Origin: Hericium rajendrae
Taxonomy: Eukaryota > Basidiomycota > Agaricomycetes > Russulales > Hericiaceae
Assembly: GCA_033439255.1 (NCBI GenBank)
Contig: CM065882.1
Span: 1,488,001-1,552,000, forward strand
Direction of reading: 5' to 3'
DNA length: 64,000 nucleotides
Below the pieces are notes generated by a model. The model was not told the origin of the DNA, made no database searches, and saw only the letters and a program-made list of their open reading frames with translations. Position 1 is the stretch's first letter. Every line of letters starts with the position of its first letter. The translations under genes were made by a program, and so were the position numbers. Below, in pieces: positions 21,328 to 32,179 of this stretch.

Positions 21328-23501
21328 ATGGCACCCTCTGACGCTGATGAAGAAAGTGTTGTGCGGGCGGGTACACTTAACACTGAGCACAAAGACTGGC
21401 TTCAAAAATTCATCACTGAATGGCTCGAATTTCAGGAGACGAATCCTGCTAAAGGACAAGGGTCACAGTGGGTGCGCAAGAAGGTACTGGATGGCTTCCA
21501 TAGTCAATTCATGAAGGACACAAGCCGCGAGGAGGTTTGCACGGTAACATTGATTTTTTATCTCTTTTTGATTATCATTGCTGAAATAGTACCCCGTGAA
21601 CAGAAAGTCGTGCGCTGGTTCTATAATCAGACTTCCAAGACGCTGAAGTCTCGTGTGAAACCCGTCAAAGCTCCGAAGAAGCCCAAGGCCACCAATGGGG
21701 AGTTTCTTTTCCGTATCGCGCAAGCTGTCCACATCCGGCAAGAAATGCAGGAAGAACGAGAGAAAGGTGAAGAAAGTGATAACCTCACGCTCTGGAGGCA
21801 GGTGGCACGGAAGAGATGGGAAATGTTGACTGAGGAGGAGAAGGCTGTCTGGAATGCAAAGGCAGACAAGGTGAACAAGTCTCATGACAAACCCCCTCCA
21901 GTAGACCACATCTACGGGTATGTTTTCGACTTTCTTCTTCGTTCTAAAAACTCGGCTCATTTTTATGTTCAGGAATCAAGAGCAAGTCATGGCTGCCATA
22001 GTCGGTGCCCTCGAGCCATTGCAAGGTTATGATTGGCACCAATATGGAGATGTCGTGTTCTTCGTTCAAGGCGCATACCGAAATGGTCGCGGCGTTGTAA
22101 AGACATTCTAGTACGTCCTTCGTGCATCACATGCATTACAGTCCAGATGTATTCTAATCGATACTGTGACAGTACTTCAGTTCACGATAGCCCCAATGAC
22201 TTTGGGCCGAAGGACATTGAGGACTATAAGACTGGGCTGCGAAAAGTGTTCAAGGACTGGGCTGAGAAAGTTCTTCCCAGTGCGTAGCTGTTTTTTTATC
22301 TCTTGCTTTGTTGGTGACGTAGTTCTTTAGTCCAAGATGCCATGACCAATTCGATGAAAGATGCCTCTAAGCTGAAGATACACTTCAATTCAAGTGGCCG
22401 ACCGGTAATAGATAACCTACCCATCGAAACAATGACTCCTGCTAGCCTCGGTGAAGTTCTCGAGCAGCTCCTAGCCGGTCTATGGTGTATGTCACTTCGA
22501 ATGCTCTGGTAAATGCTAAGATAGTGGCTTACAGTTTCCATAGCGCGCAGTGCACCGCAAGAGGTATCTGACGATGTGCCGTGGGGCCTTATCAATGCTC
22601 ACAGATCAGCATTTGTCGCCAATGACAACCAATTCAGCCATTTCAAAGTCCTTCAGCCCTCCAAAATGAGCCCGCGGGAGGTCTTCGAGTTTGCTGATCT
22701 CATTCAAAATGCCGATTCGGACGGGCCCTTCCCTTTTGCATTTGTGATAAAGAATGAGAGTCGACAACTGCTTGATCTCGGTGATGACTCGCGAGCAAGC
22801 TCACCTACCGGCACGGGTGCTATCTCGCCAAGTGCCTCTTCTAGGGCATCAAACAGTCCACATGGAATTCGTCCTATTCGTCCCACAGTCTTGGTCCCTC
22901 ACCTTCGAGCAGTCTACCCATCTGGAGGTCATCAATCTCCACCGATTCCGCCTGTCCACGTACATGATCAGCCGGTTTTGAAGGAGTCGGGCCCTGTAGG
23001 ACCGACTCTGGCAACAACCAGTACTACACAAGTTGAGAGCGAGGAGGAGGCACCAGAACCGGAGGTAACACATGTTTCATTAACCGATATTGAGCAGCCT
23101 GCGACACCGGAACCGGTCATCAAAGCCTCCAGAGGCCGCAAACGCAAGGACACGAGTCAGGTTGAATCCATTGATACTATGGAAGACACCGGGAGCTCTT
23201 CAACACGAGGGGTCTCCAAGCGCAAGTCCGCACCACAAGCTGATCGGCCGGGAAAGCGTTTACGCTCACAGGTAACACGCGAGGAAACTGCATCGTAAGT
23301 TGTTATGTATTGGAGTGCCGTAGTACATATACTGACTTGGTAACAGTGCATCCACAAGAACTCGTTCAAAGGCTGCAAAACCAAATGAAAGTGCTGACAG
23401 TGTGGCTGCAGGCCGTCCTCGCCGTTCAACAAGGTCAGTGGTTAAATCTGAATATGTCCTACTTGGTCTTACAATTTCACTACAGGGGAAAGAAGCAGTA
23501 G
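21328..23501 (+). CDS. HMG-box-like accessory protein of KDZ element A, ~597 aa
   Basis: Eight exons join in frame: 21328-21543, 21604-21917, 21973-22110, 22173-22279, 22331-22486, 22535-23294, 23347-23433 and 23486-23501 (1794 nt). The N-terminal helical domain (HKDWLQKFITEWLEF..VVRWFYNQTSK) is followed by an HMG-box-like segment (FLFRIAQAVHIRQEM..LWRQVARKRWEMLTEEEKAVW). A conserved middle part follows, and then a Ser/Pro/Glu-rich tail with basic patches (RGRKRK, KRLRSQ, GRPRRSTRGKKQ). It is probably a nuclear chromatin or DNA-bending protein. The homologue in element B (53772-56019) shares the domain order and the first intron site. The stop is followed within 3 bp by a MITE. No frame break was seen. 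Confidence 0.78.
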
Positions 23502-23503
23502 AC

Positions 23504-23817
23504 TATTGTACCATTTTGATCATAGAGATTGAGCCATGACTGAGCATCTAGCTTGTAGATACTTGTGACGAGTGATCAAAAATAAATAAGCTTGTTTTGC
23601 CCTGGGTTTGCATTTTTTCAAGAGCAAAATTGTGATAGAGACCATCAATTGTCAATGGAGTCTCATCGTTGTGACGGTTTGACTAGCAAGCATGATCATT
23701 CCGCCAAGTGTCAACTACAATGAAACTTCAGCATGCCTTGTCAGCTCATTACTACCTCTGCTCTCCGTTAAGTCTCTGTGACTAGTGATGCGAGCCTATA
23801 ATGAAAATGATACACTA
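23504..23817. mobile_element. MITE, TACTGTACC family, copy 1
   Basis: The left end TATTGTACCATTTTGATCAT at 23504 and the right end ATGAAAATGATACACTA ending at 23817 are imperfect inverted repeats. The interior has GAGCCAT / GTGACTAGTGATGCGAGCC-type words shared with the copy at 33690. It is non-coding and sits 2 bp behind the stop codon of the HMG-like gene, so it probably supplies its 3' end. Confidence 0.65.
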
Positions 23818-24150
23818 GTATGACTTGTGGTACAATGTAAGTGATAGAAATGATAACTATGTCACGACTTAATTGGTGCTTGTTTGTTTGATGATGATAA
23901 ATCCAAGTAAATTGGATTGGATAGGTTTGGCTTAGTTTGGCTTATATTAGATATGGATAAATTGTCAATGGATATCATTAAACAAGTAATTACGATTCCT
24001 TAGAATCGTTTACTCTATACCGCCTTTTCATAGTGAAAACGACACCAAAACGATGACTATGCCCATTAGGCAGTTGGCTTATATAATCACACATCTTCAA
24101 TCTGACGAGTTTGCAGGTTCAACTCCAGCTCTGGTCAAACTTTGTTGATT
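23818..24150. other. Stretch without recognised features
   Basis: AT-rich sequence with some TTGGATTGGATAGG and TTTGGCTTAG words. It may contain the right end of KDZ element A, but no terminal repeat matching the left side could be identified. Confidence 0.3.
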
Positions 24151-24159
24151 TAATGTAAC

Positions 24160-24690
24160 TTGATCAGTTCTCAACCAATTCACCTGTTCTCAAATGCATC
24201 TGGATCTGCTCATTTATTGCTTTCTGACAGTATTTTTTGCATCCTGATCTGTGCAGAACTCATAGAATGCAATGAATTTCTACATTTTCCCTCTATGACA
24301 CTTGAACTTGAGCTAACTCAGCCCATTCTTCACCGATTTACTCGTTCTCAAATGCGTCTAAATCTACTCACTTATAGCTTTGCTATCATACTTCATGCAT
24401 CCAAATCGGCTAAGAACTCGCAGAATGCAAAGTGTTTCTTTTTTTCCTCTTTTAAAATGCTTGCACCCTAGCTAACTAGGTCAATTCCCAACCAATTTAC
24501 TCGTTCTAAAGTGCATCAGAATCTACTTATTGATAGCTTTCTGACGGTACCTCATGCGTCAGGATCGGTGCAAAACTCGCAGAATGCGAATTGTTTCTGC
24601 ATTTTCCCCCTAGAATGCTTGAACTCCAGCTAACTTAATCAGTACTCAGCCGATTCACTTGTTCTCAAATGCATCCTAATATATCAGAAA
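24160..24690 (+). repeat. ~159-bp tandem repeat, three to four units
   Basis: The phrase CCRATTYACTYGTTCTCAAATGC recurs at about 24173, 24333, 24491 and 24649. Between copies lies a block with GCTTTCTGACRGTA, CTCATGCGTC, GATCGGTGCA and ACTCGCAGAATGC. The units diverge by perhaps 15-20%. No coding evidence. Confidence 0.75.
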
Positions 24691-24830
24691 GCTGGTCTCC
24701 AACACAATTTACTGCTCATAGAAAGATACAGCCACTAAAATGATACACAGCAAACAAATGTACATACTGTTTATTAATAAAATGAGCAAAACAATGCAAT
24801 TTATCGGTAGCAATGGGTCCTGAGACTCGG

Positions 24831-25646
24831 TCATGTGATCCTACAAGACCTTGTGCGGCCGAACAAGGTCTTAGCGCCCGCTTACATAAGCATAAGTCGC
24901 CTAGAGAGCCAATACACTGTATACAGTGATTGCTTTATAGCTCTGCAACGAAGCAATCAACCGACAAACGGTAAATTGTGTTCAAATACCTTTGATTACA
25001 CCTGTCCAACCCAATTTAGAATATGAAAATTGGATCACTCCAAGAAGAGATATTTCTCGATTTATGTGCCACATCAGCAAAACAGTATTGTCTCCTATCT
25101 CAACAACAAGTGGTGCTATAATGTTGTAAACTATACTGTTAGAAAGCTACTGTAAATCCAATTTCAATAAGCCCTCATACATCATGATTGATGCAGTATT
25201 AGCAGAGCTATAAAGCAATTAGTCTGCCACATCATCACGGACATATAGTTCAATAGATCAGCATTTTGCCATGCTATCTTACTGTTTGTGACACTATTCT
25301 AAAGCTATTCTAAATTTGATTCCAACAAGCTTTCACTCATTCTGATTCATGTGGTATTGAGAGGGCCATGGTGCAATCTCTATGCCACATCATCAGAAGA
25401 GATCCAGAAAGTTGGTGATGGCCCTACACCATCATTGGACACCTCAGCCGCAACTCACTGTAGATGGGAACTGGGCGTGTCCAAGCCTTGTAGTCAGTGT
25501 GCACTACTGGTAGTATCACACTGACTTCAAAGCTATCTGAAGAAAAGAAGAGAAAGCAGAGAGCGCAACATCAACTACTGCTGACATAAGCTAAGCACAG
25601 CCACCAGACCTTGTGCGGCCGAACAAGGTCTGCTATTGATCACGTG
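24831..25646. mobile_element. Small element with palindromic terminal inverted repeats
   Basis: Both ends carry TCAYGTGATC and, a few bases inside, a 24-26 bp palindrome beginning AGACCTTGT, with CGGCCG in the middle, ending ACAAGGTCT (near 24846-24872 and 25605-25632). The interior (~730 bp) is non-coding and has two diverged ~158-bp units (CAATAAGCCCTCAT near 25166, CAACAAGCTTTCACTCAT near 25324) and a 9-bp hairpin at 25493-25525. Nonautonomous; superfamily not assigned. Confidence 0.6.
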
Positions 25647-25649
25647 ATT

Positions 25650-26110
25650 GGCCATTAGCTTTGTTCAACAATACAATGTTTGACATTGATCATATATTCA
25701 ATCTTGAATCTTGTTTGATTAGACATACAACTAGACTACTACTATAATTGTAGATATTACAAGTATCTATAGTATAAGTATATATAATAGTGTATATCAT
25801 ATATCGAGCTGAGTAGAATAAGATATGACAAGTGTGTACTATATAACACACAAGATTATATATAAAATAAGGTGCTAAGATATATGACATAGCAGAAAAT
25901 GTAGAGTTATCAGAGGTAGGAGCTGAACTACTCATGATTAGATTAGATTAAATAGTGTTTTTTTATATGCTTAAAGTGATGTTTGCACAATTGATGCTCT
26001 CATGCATTTGTATGAGTTTTTTGTTACTCTGGACCTTCATGTTAGTCGACAGGCAATTTTATCAGAAAGTAGTTGCCATATTTGGTCACTAATTTCTGCC
26101 AGTATACAAA
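25650..26110. other. AT-rich stretch without recognised genes
   Basis: TATAGTATAAGTATATATAATAG-like low complexity at 25740-25880. A minus-strand open frame (25935-25690) is explained by composition. Nothing else is seen. Confidence 0.3.
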
Positions 26111-26439
26111 ATATCATCTGAAAAAACCAAATTTTATATAGCTGCAGGTTACATTATAGGTGCTATCACAGAGCTATGTAAGCTATATAGCTTGCTTATC
26201 TAGCTATATAGCATTATGAGAACCTTCATAGCTTTCATAGCTAGTAGTACAGGCTATGTAGTGTTATCATAGCTTCCATAGCTAGTAGTATGATCTATAT
26301 AACACTATCATACTGGGTAGGGTGAGCTATGAAAGCCTATGACTTCTATGAATACTATGTCTTGAAGTCAATCAGGTATTACAAGTTCAAGTCAAAATTG
26401 ATTATATTTAATAATACTACTACTACAATTCAAAGTACT

Positions 26440-27900
26440 ACAGATATGAATCATGCCGGGTGATGCCAAGGCAGGCATGCACCCAATGGTAGCATTCGCG
26501 TAACGCGGCATCCGTGTGTGAGGTACGGTGGGTCTGCGCGAGGTGCGCAAAGCTGGCGTTAGGCGTCAAGAGGCGGCGGAGAATACGCGGGGTGCACGAC
26601 GCACGCAGTAGGCGGCGCACCCATGCGTGAGGCAGCCAGGGCAGGGAGGCACGGCACACGGCTTGCACTTGCAAGGTATGCGGGGACACTTGCGAGGTCC
26701 GACGTGTCCGTACACACGGCATGGGGTCCGCACGCTCTCGCACACGCGCTGGCTGTGCCCGTTCGTGATAGGGCGGGCCTACGCTGTTCGGTGGACTTGT
26801 GCACGGCATGCGTGATGCACAGAAGGCATACGTGGGGCGCGAAAGATGCACACGGGATGTGTGCAATGCACAGGCCCGTGCACGAGCCCAACGGGCCGCG
26901 AGGCCGTGCGCAGGGCATGGGAGGCGGCGCGAGGCACGCGGGGACGTGTGCGAGGAGTCAAGGTGTGGCGAGAGGCAGCACGACGGTGCAGGGCGATGCG
27001 AGGTGTGACGTGACAGGCCTGCGCGCTGGAAGCGGAGGTGCTGGGGACGTGCGCGAGGAACGTGCGCGGGGCGCGACAGGCATGGAAGGTGGCGGGCCCG
27101 GATACACTATGCGGCGAGACAGCGCGCACAATGTGTGCGGGGATGCACGACGTGCAGGCCTGGTGTGGGAGGCATCAGGCATGCGGGGGGCAAGCGACGG
27201 TCTTCGGGCTGTCGCGAGCCCGTGCACGAGACATCGGCTGCCACGGGCCCGTGTGCAATGCGTCAGGCCTGCGTGCGAGGCGCACAGCTGTAAGCAGGAG
27301 GGCGGGCGAGCAGAGCCACACACGACGTGTGAGCGTACGTGCGCTGGCATGCCCGTCCGGAATTGCGGCCAACGGGGTGCACTCCGGTGGTCATGGTCGA
27401 CGGAGGCAGCGCCACGGGCGCTGGTGACGTGGCGGCGAGGCGGCAAGGTCGAAAGGTGATGGGGTGATGGAGGAGAAACGACGGGGGGTGAGGATGGGCG
27501 CAGGAGGACCAAGTCGTCGAGAGTATTGCTCGAATTCGAGCGATACTCTCTGTTTTAGCAAACATACGAAATAGAAAGATTTTTTTACTTACCTATGTCC
27601 CTCGGCTTCCTATGCGTCCCTCTCCGGCATCCGATTCGATGATAAAAGGGAGGGAAGCAGGAGAGAAGAGGGAGGAGAAGAGAAGAGGAGTGGGAAGTGG
27701 TAGCAGAGAAGAGTCGAGACGAAGTTCAATGCACGTTTCGGTGCTTCAGCCACCGAACACGCGCAAGTTCGAATATCTCGAACTTATCAAATCGAATCAA
27801 ATCGAATAGAATTTGAAAAAAAGAGAGACACTACAATGTACTTATAGAATACGATCCAGTCAGACAGATATCTAGCTAAGGTACTACAAGCTACTTGACA
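26440..27900 (-). repeat. R repeat copy 2
   Basis: On the minus strand, 27810-27720 has TTCGAACTTGCGCGTGTTCG then GGTGGCTGAAGCACCGAA, followed by a pyrimidine-rich stretch. AGGTAAGT (27594-27587) comes next, then a 32-bp near-perfect palindrome (27550-27519; GAGAGTATYGCTCGAATTC and its complement). About 1.08 kb of very GC-rich, C-skewed sequence rich in GCGC, CACG and GCATGC words follows, to ~26440. Overlapping open frames on both strands come from the base composition. No tRNA, rRNA or known RNA was recognised. Confidence 0.65.
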
Positions 27901-27935
27901 GCGACATGAATTTAGTGAAGTCTACGACTTAGTCT

Positions 27936-28750
27936 CTGTCACGGCACTTGGCAGCGCCCGGCCCGACCACATTTTGGGCTCCGCTCGCCACGTCTACATA
28001 AGGCCCGTGCAACGCGCGACCTCTCTTTCTTCTCAACTACTACCATCTCTCATTTTCGCGACTTCTCTCTATTATCCTTCAACATCTTGTTATCTCTGGT
28101 AAGTTCTTTATATTGTTGTGTTCTTATTATCACTAATATGGATTATCTTATCAAGATATTTTCGCTTTTTTGTATGTTTACTTGTAAGTCTAATGTTTCT
28201 TAACTACAACTAATACTAATCTTATGTTTATTGTAGAACTATTTTTCGCTTTTTAAAGACTTTGTTGTCTTATATTTTGATTAACAAAGACTTAGGAAAC
28301 TTGTAGAGTAGTATACAATTTGTGTAGTAGTACCTCTTTGAATAAATATAGTCTTATAATTTTCGATGTTTTGTCTGTCTTAAAACTAAGAGATTTTGTA
28401 AGATATAAGGCCTATAAAATGCTTGAAAATATTATCATAATTGTATAGGATATCTGATATATATATCAAGAAGAGGAGATGTAGTGTAGGTAGTCAACAT
28501 AGCTTTGATAGGTCTATAAGACAGAATAGCATATATATAGTCCATAGTTGACATAGCTGTCCTCTTATGCTATGATAGCTATGATAGCTATACCTTTGAG
28601 CTATGACAGCTATGGTAGCTATGATAGCTCTATATAGATGACCCTGCATCTATAGCTAGGCTATATATAAAAGAACACTGCTATGGACCTATCAGAGCTA
28701 TGTAGCTGACATAGCTCTATATAACAGTGGTAATTTTTTCAGATGATGAT
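27936..28750 (+). repeat. Second promoter-like module plus AT-rich body, left half
   Basis: CTGTCACGGCACTTGGCAGC at 27936 is followed by TACATAAGGCCCG (TATA-like), a pyrimidine-rich leader and TCTGGTAAGTTC (donor-like, ~28096). An AT-rich body follows with TTTTCGCTTTTT and an AGCTATGATAGCTATAG-type block. The mirror module starts at 29964 on the other strand with TATATAAGGC and the same TTTTCGCTTTTT words. Divergent from the R2 module by 36 bp. Bases 28750-28960 are AT-rich without features. Confidence 0.55.
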
Positions 28751-28959
28751 TTGAAAGTGAGAATTCAATTTTAATAGTATTTAATGCATGTAAAATAGAA
28801 AAATACTGACTAGATTATACATTGAAGAGATATAAGCTCTATTAAAAAAACTAGTATGAGTTATGTTATTTTTTGTAAAAGTCAGAAAAAAATCCAAATA
28901 TAGAAATTAAATTCTGCCTTTGGTGCTAGCAGCAATGCATACAAATCAATACATCTGAG

Positions 28960-29964
28960 AAAATCCACATGGCTATAGAGCTCTATATAGATTATATAAA
29001 TGTCATAGGGCCATAGCTATGCCACCTATTCTATAGATGGCCATAGAAGGGGGTCATCTATAGAGTGCTATAGAGCTACTTAGGATAGCTATAGAGTGCT
29101 ATGATAGCTATAAAGCTATAAGGGATAGCTATGGTAGCTATAGAGCTACAAGACATAGCTATGAAGCTATGAGGGTAGCTATGTAGATTATATTCACTAC
29201 AGATACCATAGATACTCTAGTGATTATAATCAGCTAAGTACTCTACACATTTACAATAGACTACAATTTTTTTGATCTGAATTTATAGTTATACTAGACT
29301 AAGTAAAGATTGACAACTATCTACATATTGATAAGCTGAATTCATAAAGATCACACTAAAGATAGAAGATAGCAAACAAATTTTATTGACTGACTACAAC
29401 ATGATTATATACTACAGCAATATACTACACAGCATATTCAACATAAAGAACCATAAGACACTATACACATTAGTTAACACTAATAAAGAACACTACAAGA
29501 CTTACAACAACTACAAAAAGCGAAAATCTAAGCTTTAAAAAGACAACAGTATTAGAACATAACAAAGATCACATATTAAGAACTTACTCAACTAAGAAAA
29601 AGCGAAAATCTAAAGACAAGATGAAGACATCAGTACAAAATGTAACAAACCTTACCTAGTAGGACTAGAAAAGTAGTGCAAGTATAAAGAGATTAATATA
29701 GGTTAAAAGAGACGAAGAATAAAGGCTTACCTTTATAAACACAGCAACAACGAGCAACGAATAACGACGTCGGAGGAGCAAAGACGACTATAAGCGAGCA
29801 GATGATGACGACAGCGAGCAAACGACGACGACAAAGGTCGTCGACGTGGCAAGAGGATGGGGGTTAAGAGCAAGAGGCAAGGCGCGTCGAGCGAGCCTTA
29901 TATACGAATCCCGGGCGAAGCCGAGAATCGTGGCTGCCGGGTGTTGCCGAGCGCCGCGTCAGGG
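28960..29964 (-). repeat. Second promoter-like module plus AT-rich body, right half
   Basis: Mirror of 27936-28750. On the minus strand, CCTGACGCGGCGCTCGGCAA, then CGTATATAAGGC, then GTAAGCC (29735) and two AGATTTTCGCTTTTT blocks (~29605 and ~29530), then the AGCTAT-rich part (29000-29190). No open frame of note. Confidence 0.55.
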
Positions 29965-30049
29965 ACTGGGCTGGTAGATTCTGCTACGTCGAGCTTGCTG
30001 CCCAGGGATATACTGTACATTAAATGCCTATCATTCTCATTCGTTTCGA

Positions 30050-31580
30050 TGTTACATGAATTCTGTAGTAGTACTGATTTCTTCTTAATTGTTACGATTT
30101 TATTTGATTTACGAAGGCTCGGACAACTTAGCTTCGCTCGTTCGGTGGCTGAAGCACCGAACGCGCGTGGAAGTTCGACTTACCTCTGTCTCCCTTCCAC
30201 CATCTTCCCGTCTTTCCTCATCCTCGGACCTCCACCGATTTTCCTCCGTCTTCCGTTCCTTCATTCGACGGCTCGAACGTGGTATTGGGGCTAGAGAAGG
30301 TGTCGAGGGGCTCAAGGTAAGTAAAAGCAAACTATCTTATGTCTTTTCGTACTAATCATGAGTGTCGCTCGTGTTCGAGCGACGCTCATTCTTTCGGCCC
30401 TGCCCTCTCCCCATCGCCCGGTCCATGTCCCCAACACCCTCCCCACACCCTCGTCGCTCCCACCACCGCTGCACGATATCGCCGACGCGTCCAGTCGCAG
30501 CACCCACACGACACACCCAACGCATCACGACACACACGGTCCGAACGGCGTGCACGCCCCCGACTCCCCTTTCGCGCGCACGGCCACGGACTACGGACCC
30601 GCGGTATTCCACGCCGTTTGCGCGCCGTCAACGACATGCGCACGGGCCACGTCACCGCCCGTGCCCTCGACGTTCGCGTGCCGTCGAGTCCCGTTGCCGT
30701 GGCAACGGGACCCGGTCGTCCTCCCTTCGCGCTCGCCAACGCCTCCAGCAACCTCACCGGACCCTCTCCACATCCCCCCTCTGTGCCACCAGCGTCACGA
30801 ACGGCTCCAACCCACAGGACCCATGCCCCGCGCGCTCGCCCACGCTTCGCACGCCCTGCGCTGGCAGCCCGTTTCTTGCACGCGCGCGCATCGCCTCAGG
30901 CACGCAGCAACGCCCCGGACACGCGTACAACGCTCCGGCCGCCCGCGCAACGTTCCGCGCTCGCGCACCACGGTCAGCCTGCGCGCGGAACGCCTTGGAC
31001 GCGCGCGCCAAGGCCAGTCCGCGCCCGCAACACCAGGCACGCGCCCTCAACGTCCTGCCTGCCTGGTCAACGCCTTGCGCGCCTGCAGAACCCCTCGCGC
31101 ACACACCACAATGCCCCACCTCCGCACAAGCACCCCTGCGCCCGCACAACCACCCGCATGCCCGCACAACACCCCGCACACGGCGACGACGCCCTGCACG
31201 CCTGCGCATCCTTTCCCAATACCCCGCGCTCGCGTGCAGTCGCGCGCCACGTCCGATACATGCGCGTCGCCCGTTCAACACCCCGCGCGCACGCTTACCA
31301 CCCCGCGCGCATGCTTACCACCCCCGCGCACGCTTAACACCCCCGCGCAGGCTTAGCACCCCCGCGCGCACGTGCACGATGCTCGTTCTGCGTGCAGAAT
31401 GCCCGGCATGTTCGCGCAACGTCCCGCATCCGCTGCAACACCCCATGCCTCCCCCCCACACGTGCGCGCGACGCCTGGCCCGCGCGCGCCCTCCGCGTCC
31501 TCTGCGCCTGCACGTTCAGCAGGCGCTTGATGGCACTTTACGGCATCAGCGCCTGTGCCGGCACTCAATAGAACTTAATT
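30050..31580 (+). repeat. R repeat copy 3
   Basis: 30090-30180 matches R2 (CGTTCGGTGGCTGAAGCACC). CT-rich sequence follows, then AGGTAAGT at 30315-30322 and a 28-bp palindrome at 30360-30387 (GAGTGTCGCTC / GAGCGACGCTC), then ~1.17 kb of C-rich, CG-rich low-complexity sequence ending near 31560 in TTTTTTTTT. All three plus frames stay open for 330-400 codons because TA and TG are rare, so these are not evidence of a protein. CpG is well preserved here, unlike in R1, so this copy is younger or unmethylated. Confidence 0.65.
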
Positions 31581-32179
31581 AGAACTTTTTTTTTACCTCT
31601 GTAATTAGTCAGGATGAAGATAATATAATTTGATTTGACCTATGCTATTGTCTGACTTCTGTAATCTCTATATTCTGGATAATGAGTATAGTTCCTGTAT
31701 ATCTCACAGATACCATAGCATATAGTTTACACTTACCAGGTGATATAGGTGACATAGGCTACATAGGCTCTATAGCAAGTAGAGACATGTCTATAGCTTT
31801 CATAGCTGTGCTAACTAGCTATGTAGGCCTACATAAATAACATACAGGGCTATATAGTCTATATAGCTGCTATAGACCTATATATCTGTATAAGTCATAT
31901 ATATAGCTACCTATAGCATAGATAATTGTGACTGGTAGCTATATAAATTTGGGATTTTTCAGATGTAGAAGGTGCACAGGCTAACAGGAAATGTATGAGG
32001 TAGTAGAAGCATACATATGTTTGCTATGATGCCCATGGGTTGATACATGTGTAAGTAGATCAACAAAGGTATACATAGGTCAAAAAATGTGAGCCAAGAG
32101 TGCATATATGAGTTGGTGTAGTGTATATCATCTGAAAAACTGAAATTTCACATAGTCCAGTGTTGATCTATATGTCCTA
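31580..32179. other. AT-rich flank with AGCTAT-type words
   Basis: 31690-31940 is rich in CTATATAGCT/AGCTATG words and ends in AAATTTGGGATTTTTCAGATG. A second CATCTGAAAAAC phrase lies at 32129. No gene is seen. Confidence 0.4.

Larger units (their letters stand above)
17123..22818 (+). repeat. Left copy of a 5.7-kb inverted duplication
   Basis: Bases 17123-22818 reappear on the other strand at 36682-42376; the coordinate sum is 59500, falling to 59499 near the outer end because of a 1-bp deletion. Only a handful of differences were noticed in 5.7 kb, mostly C/T or G/A at CpG. It covers the ACC1 and GRF-like genes fully and about 70% of the HMG-like gene. The edges fall inside single-copy sequence with no evident short repeats. 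Confidence 0.92.
26111..31966. repeat. Diverged ~5.8-kb palindrome of two R repeats head to head
   Basis: Landmarks on the two halves mirror around ~28953. The hairpins (27519-27550 and 30360-30387), the AGGTAAGT donors (27594-27587 and 30315-30322) and the second promoter-like modules (27936 onward; 29964 leftward) all give coordinate sums of 57900-57910. Both outer sides and the centre carry AGCTAT-rich low-complexity blocks (26160-26340, 28490-29200, 31700-31940) next to phrases of the type CATCTGAAAAA..AAATTT. The halves are similar in architecture rather than identical. It is either two insertions in opposite orientation or one old foldback element. Confidence 0.65.

Noticed and set aside
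21544-21603. A transmembrane segment in the HMG-like protein (TLIFYLFLIIIAEI)
   Set aside because: The hydrophobic stretch is the translation of a 60-bp intron at the same place as an intron in the element B homologue.
17193-23501. A TET/JBP oxygenase gene in KDZ element A
   Set aside because: I looked for the HxD...H iron-binding and Arg signature in the three accessory proteins and found none.
26623-27512. Long open frames on both strands in the R2 GC-rich tail
   Set aside because: Same reason: composition, no domain, no codon pattern shared with R3.
30339-31582. Three overlapping plus-strand open frames of 330-400 codons in the C-rich tail of R3
   Set aside because: All three frames are open because stop codons are rare in this composition. 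The products are low-complexity Pro/Arg/His/Ala sequences without domains, and the equivalent tails in R1 and R2 do not conserve any frame.
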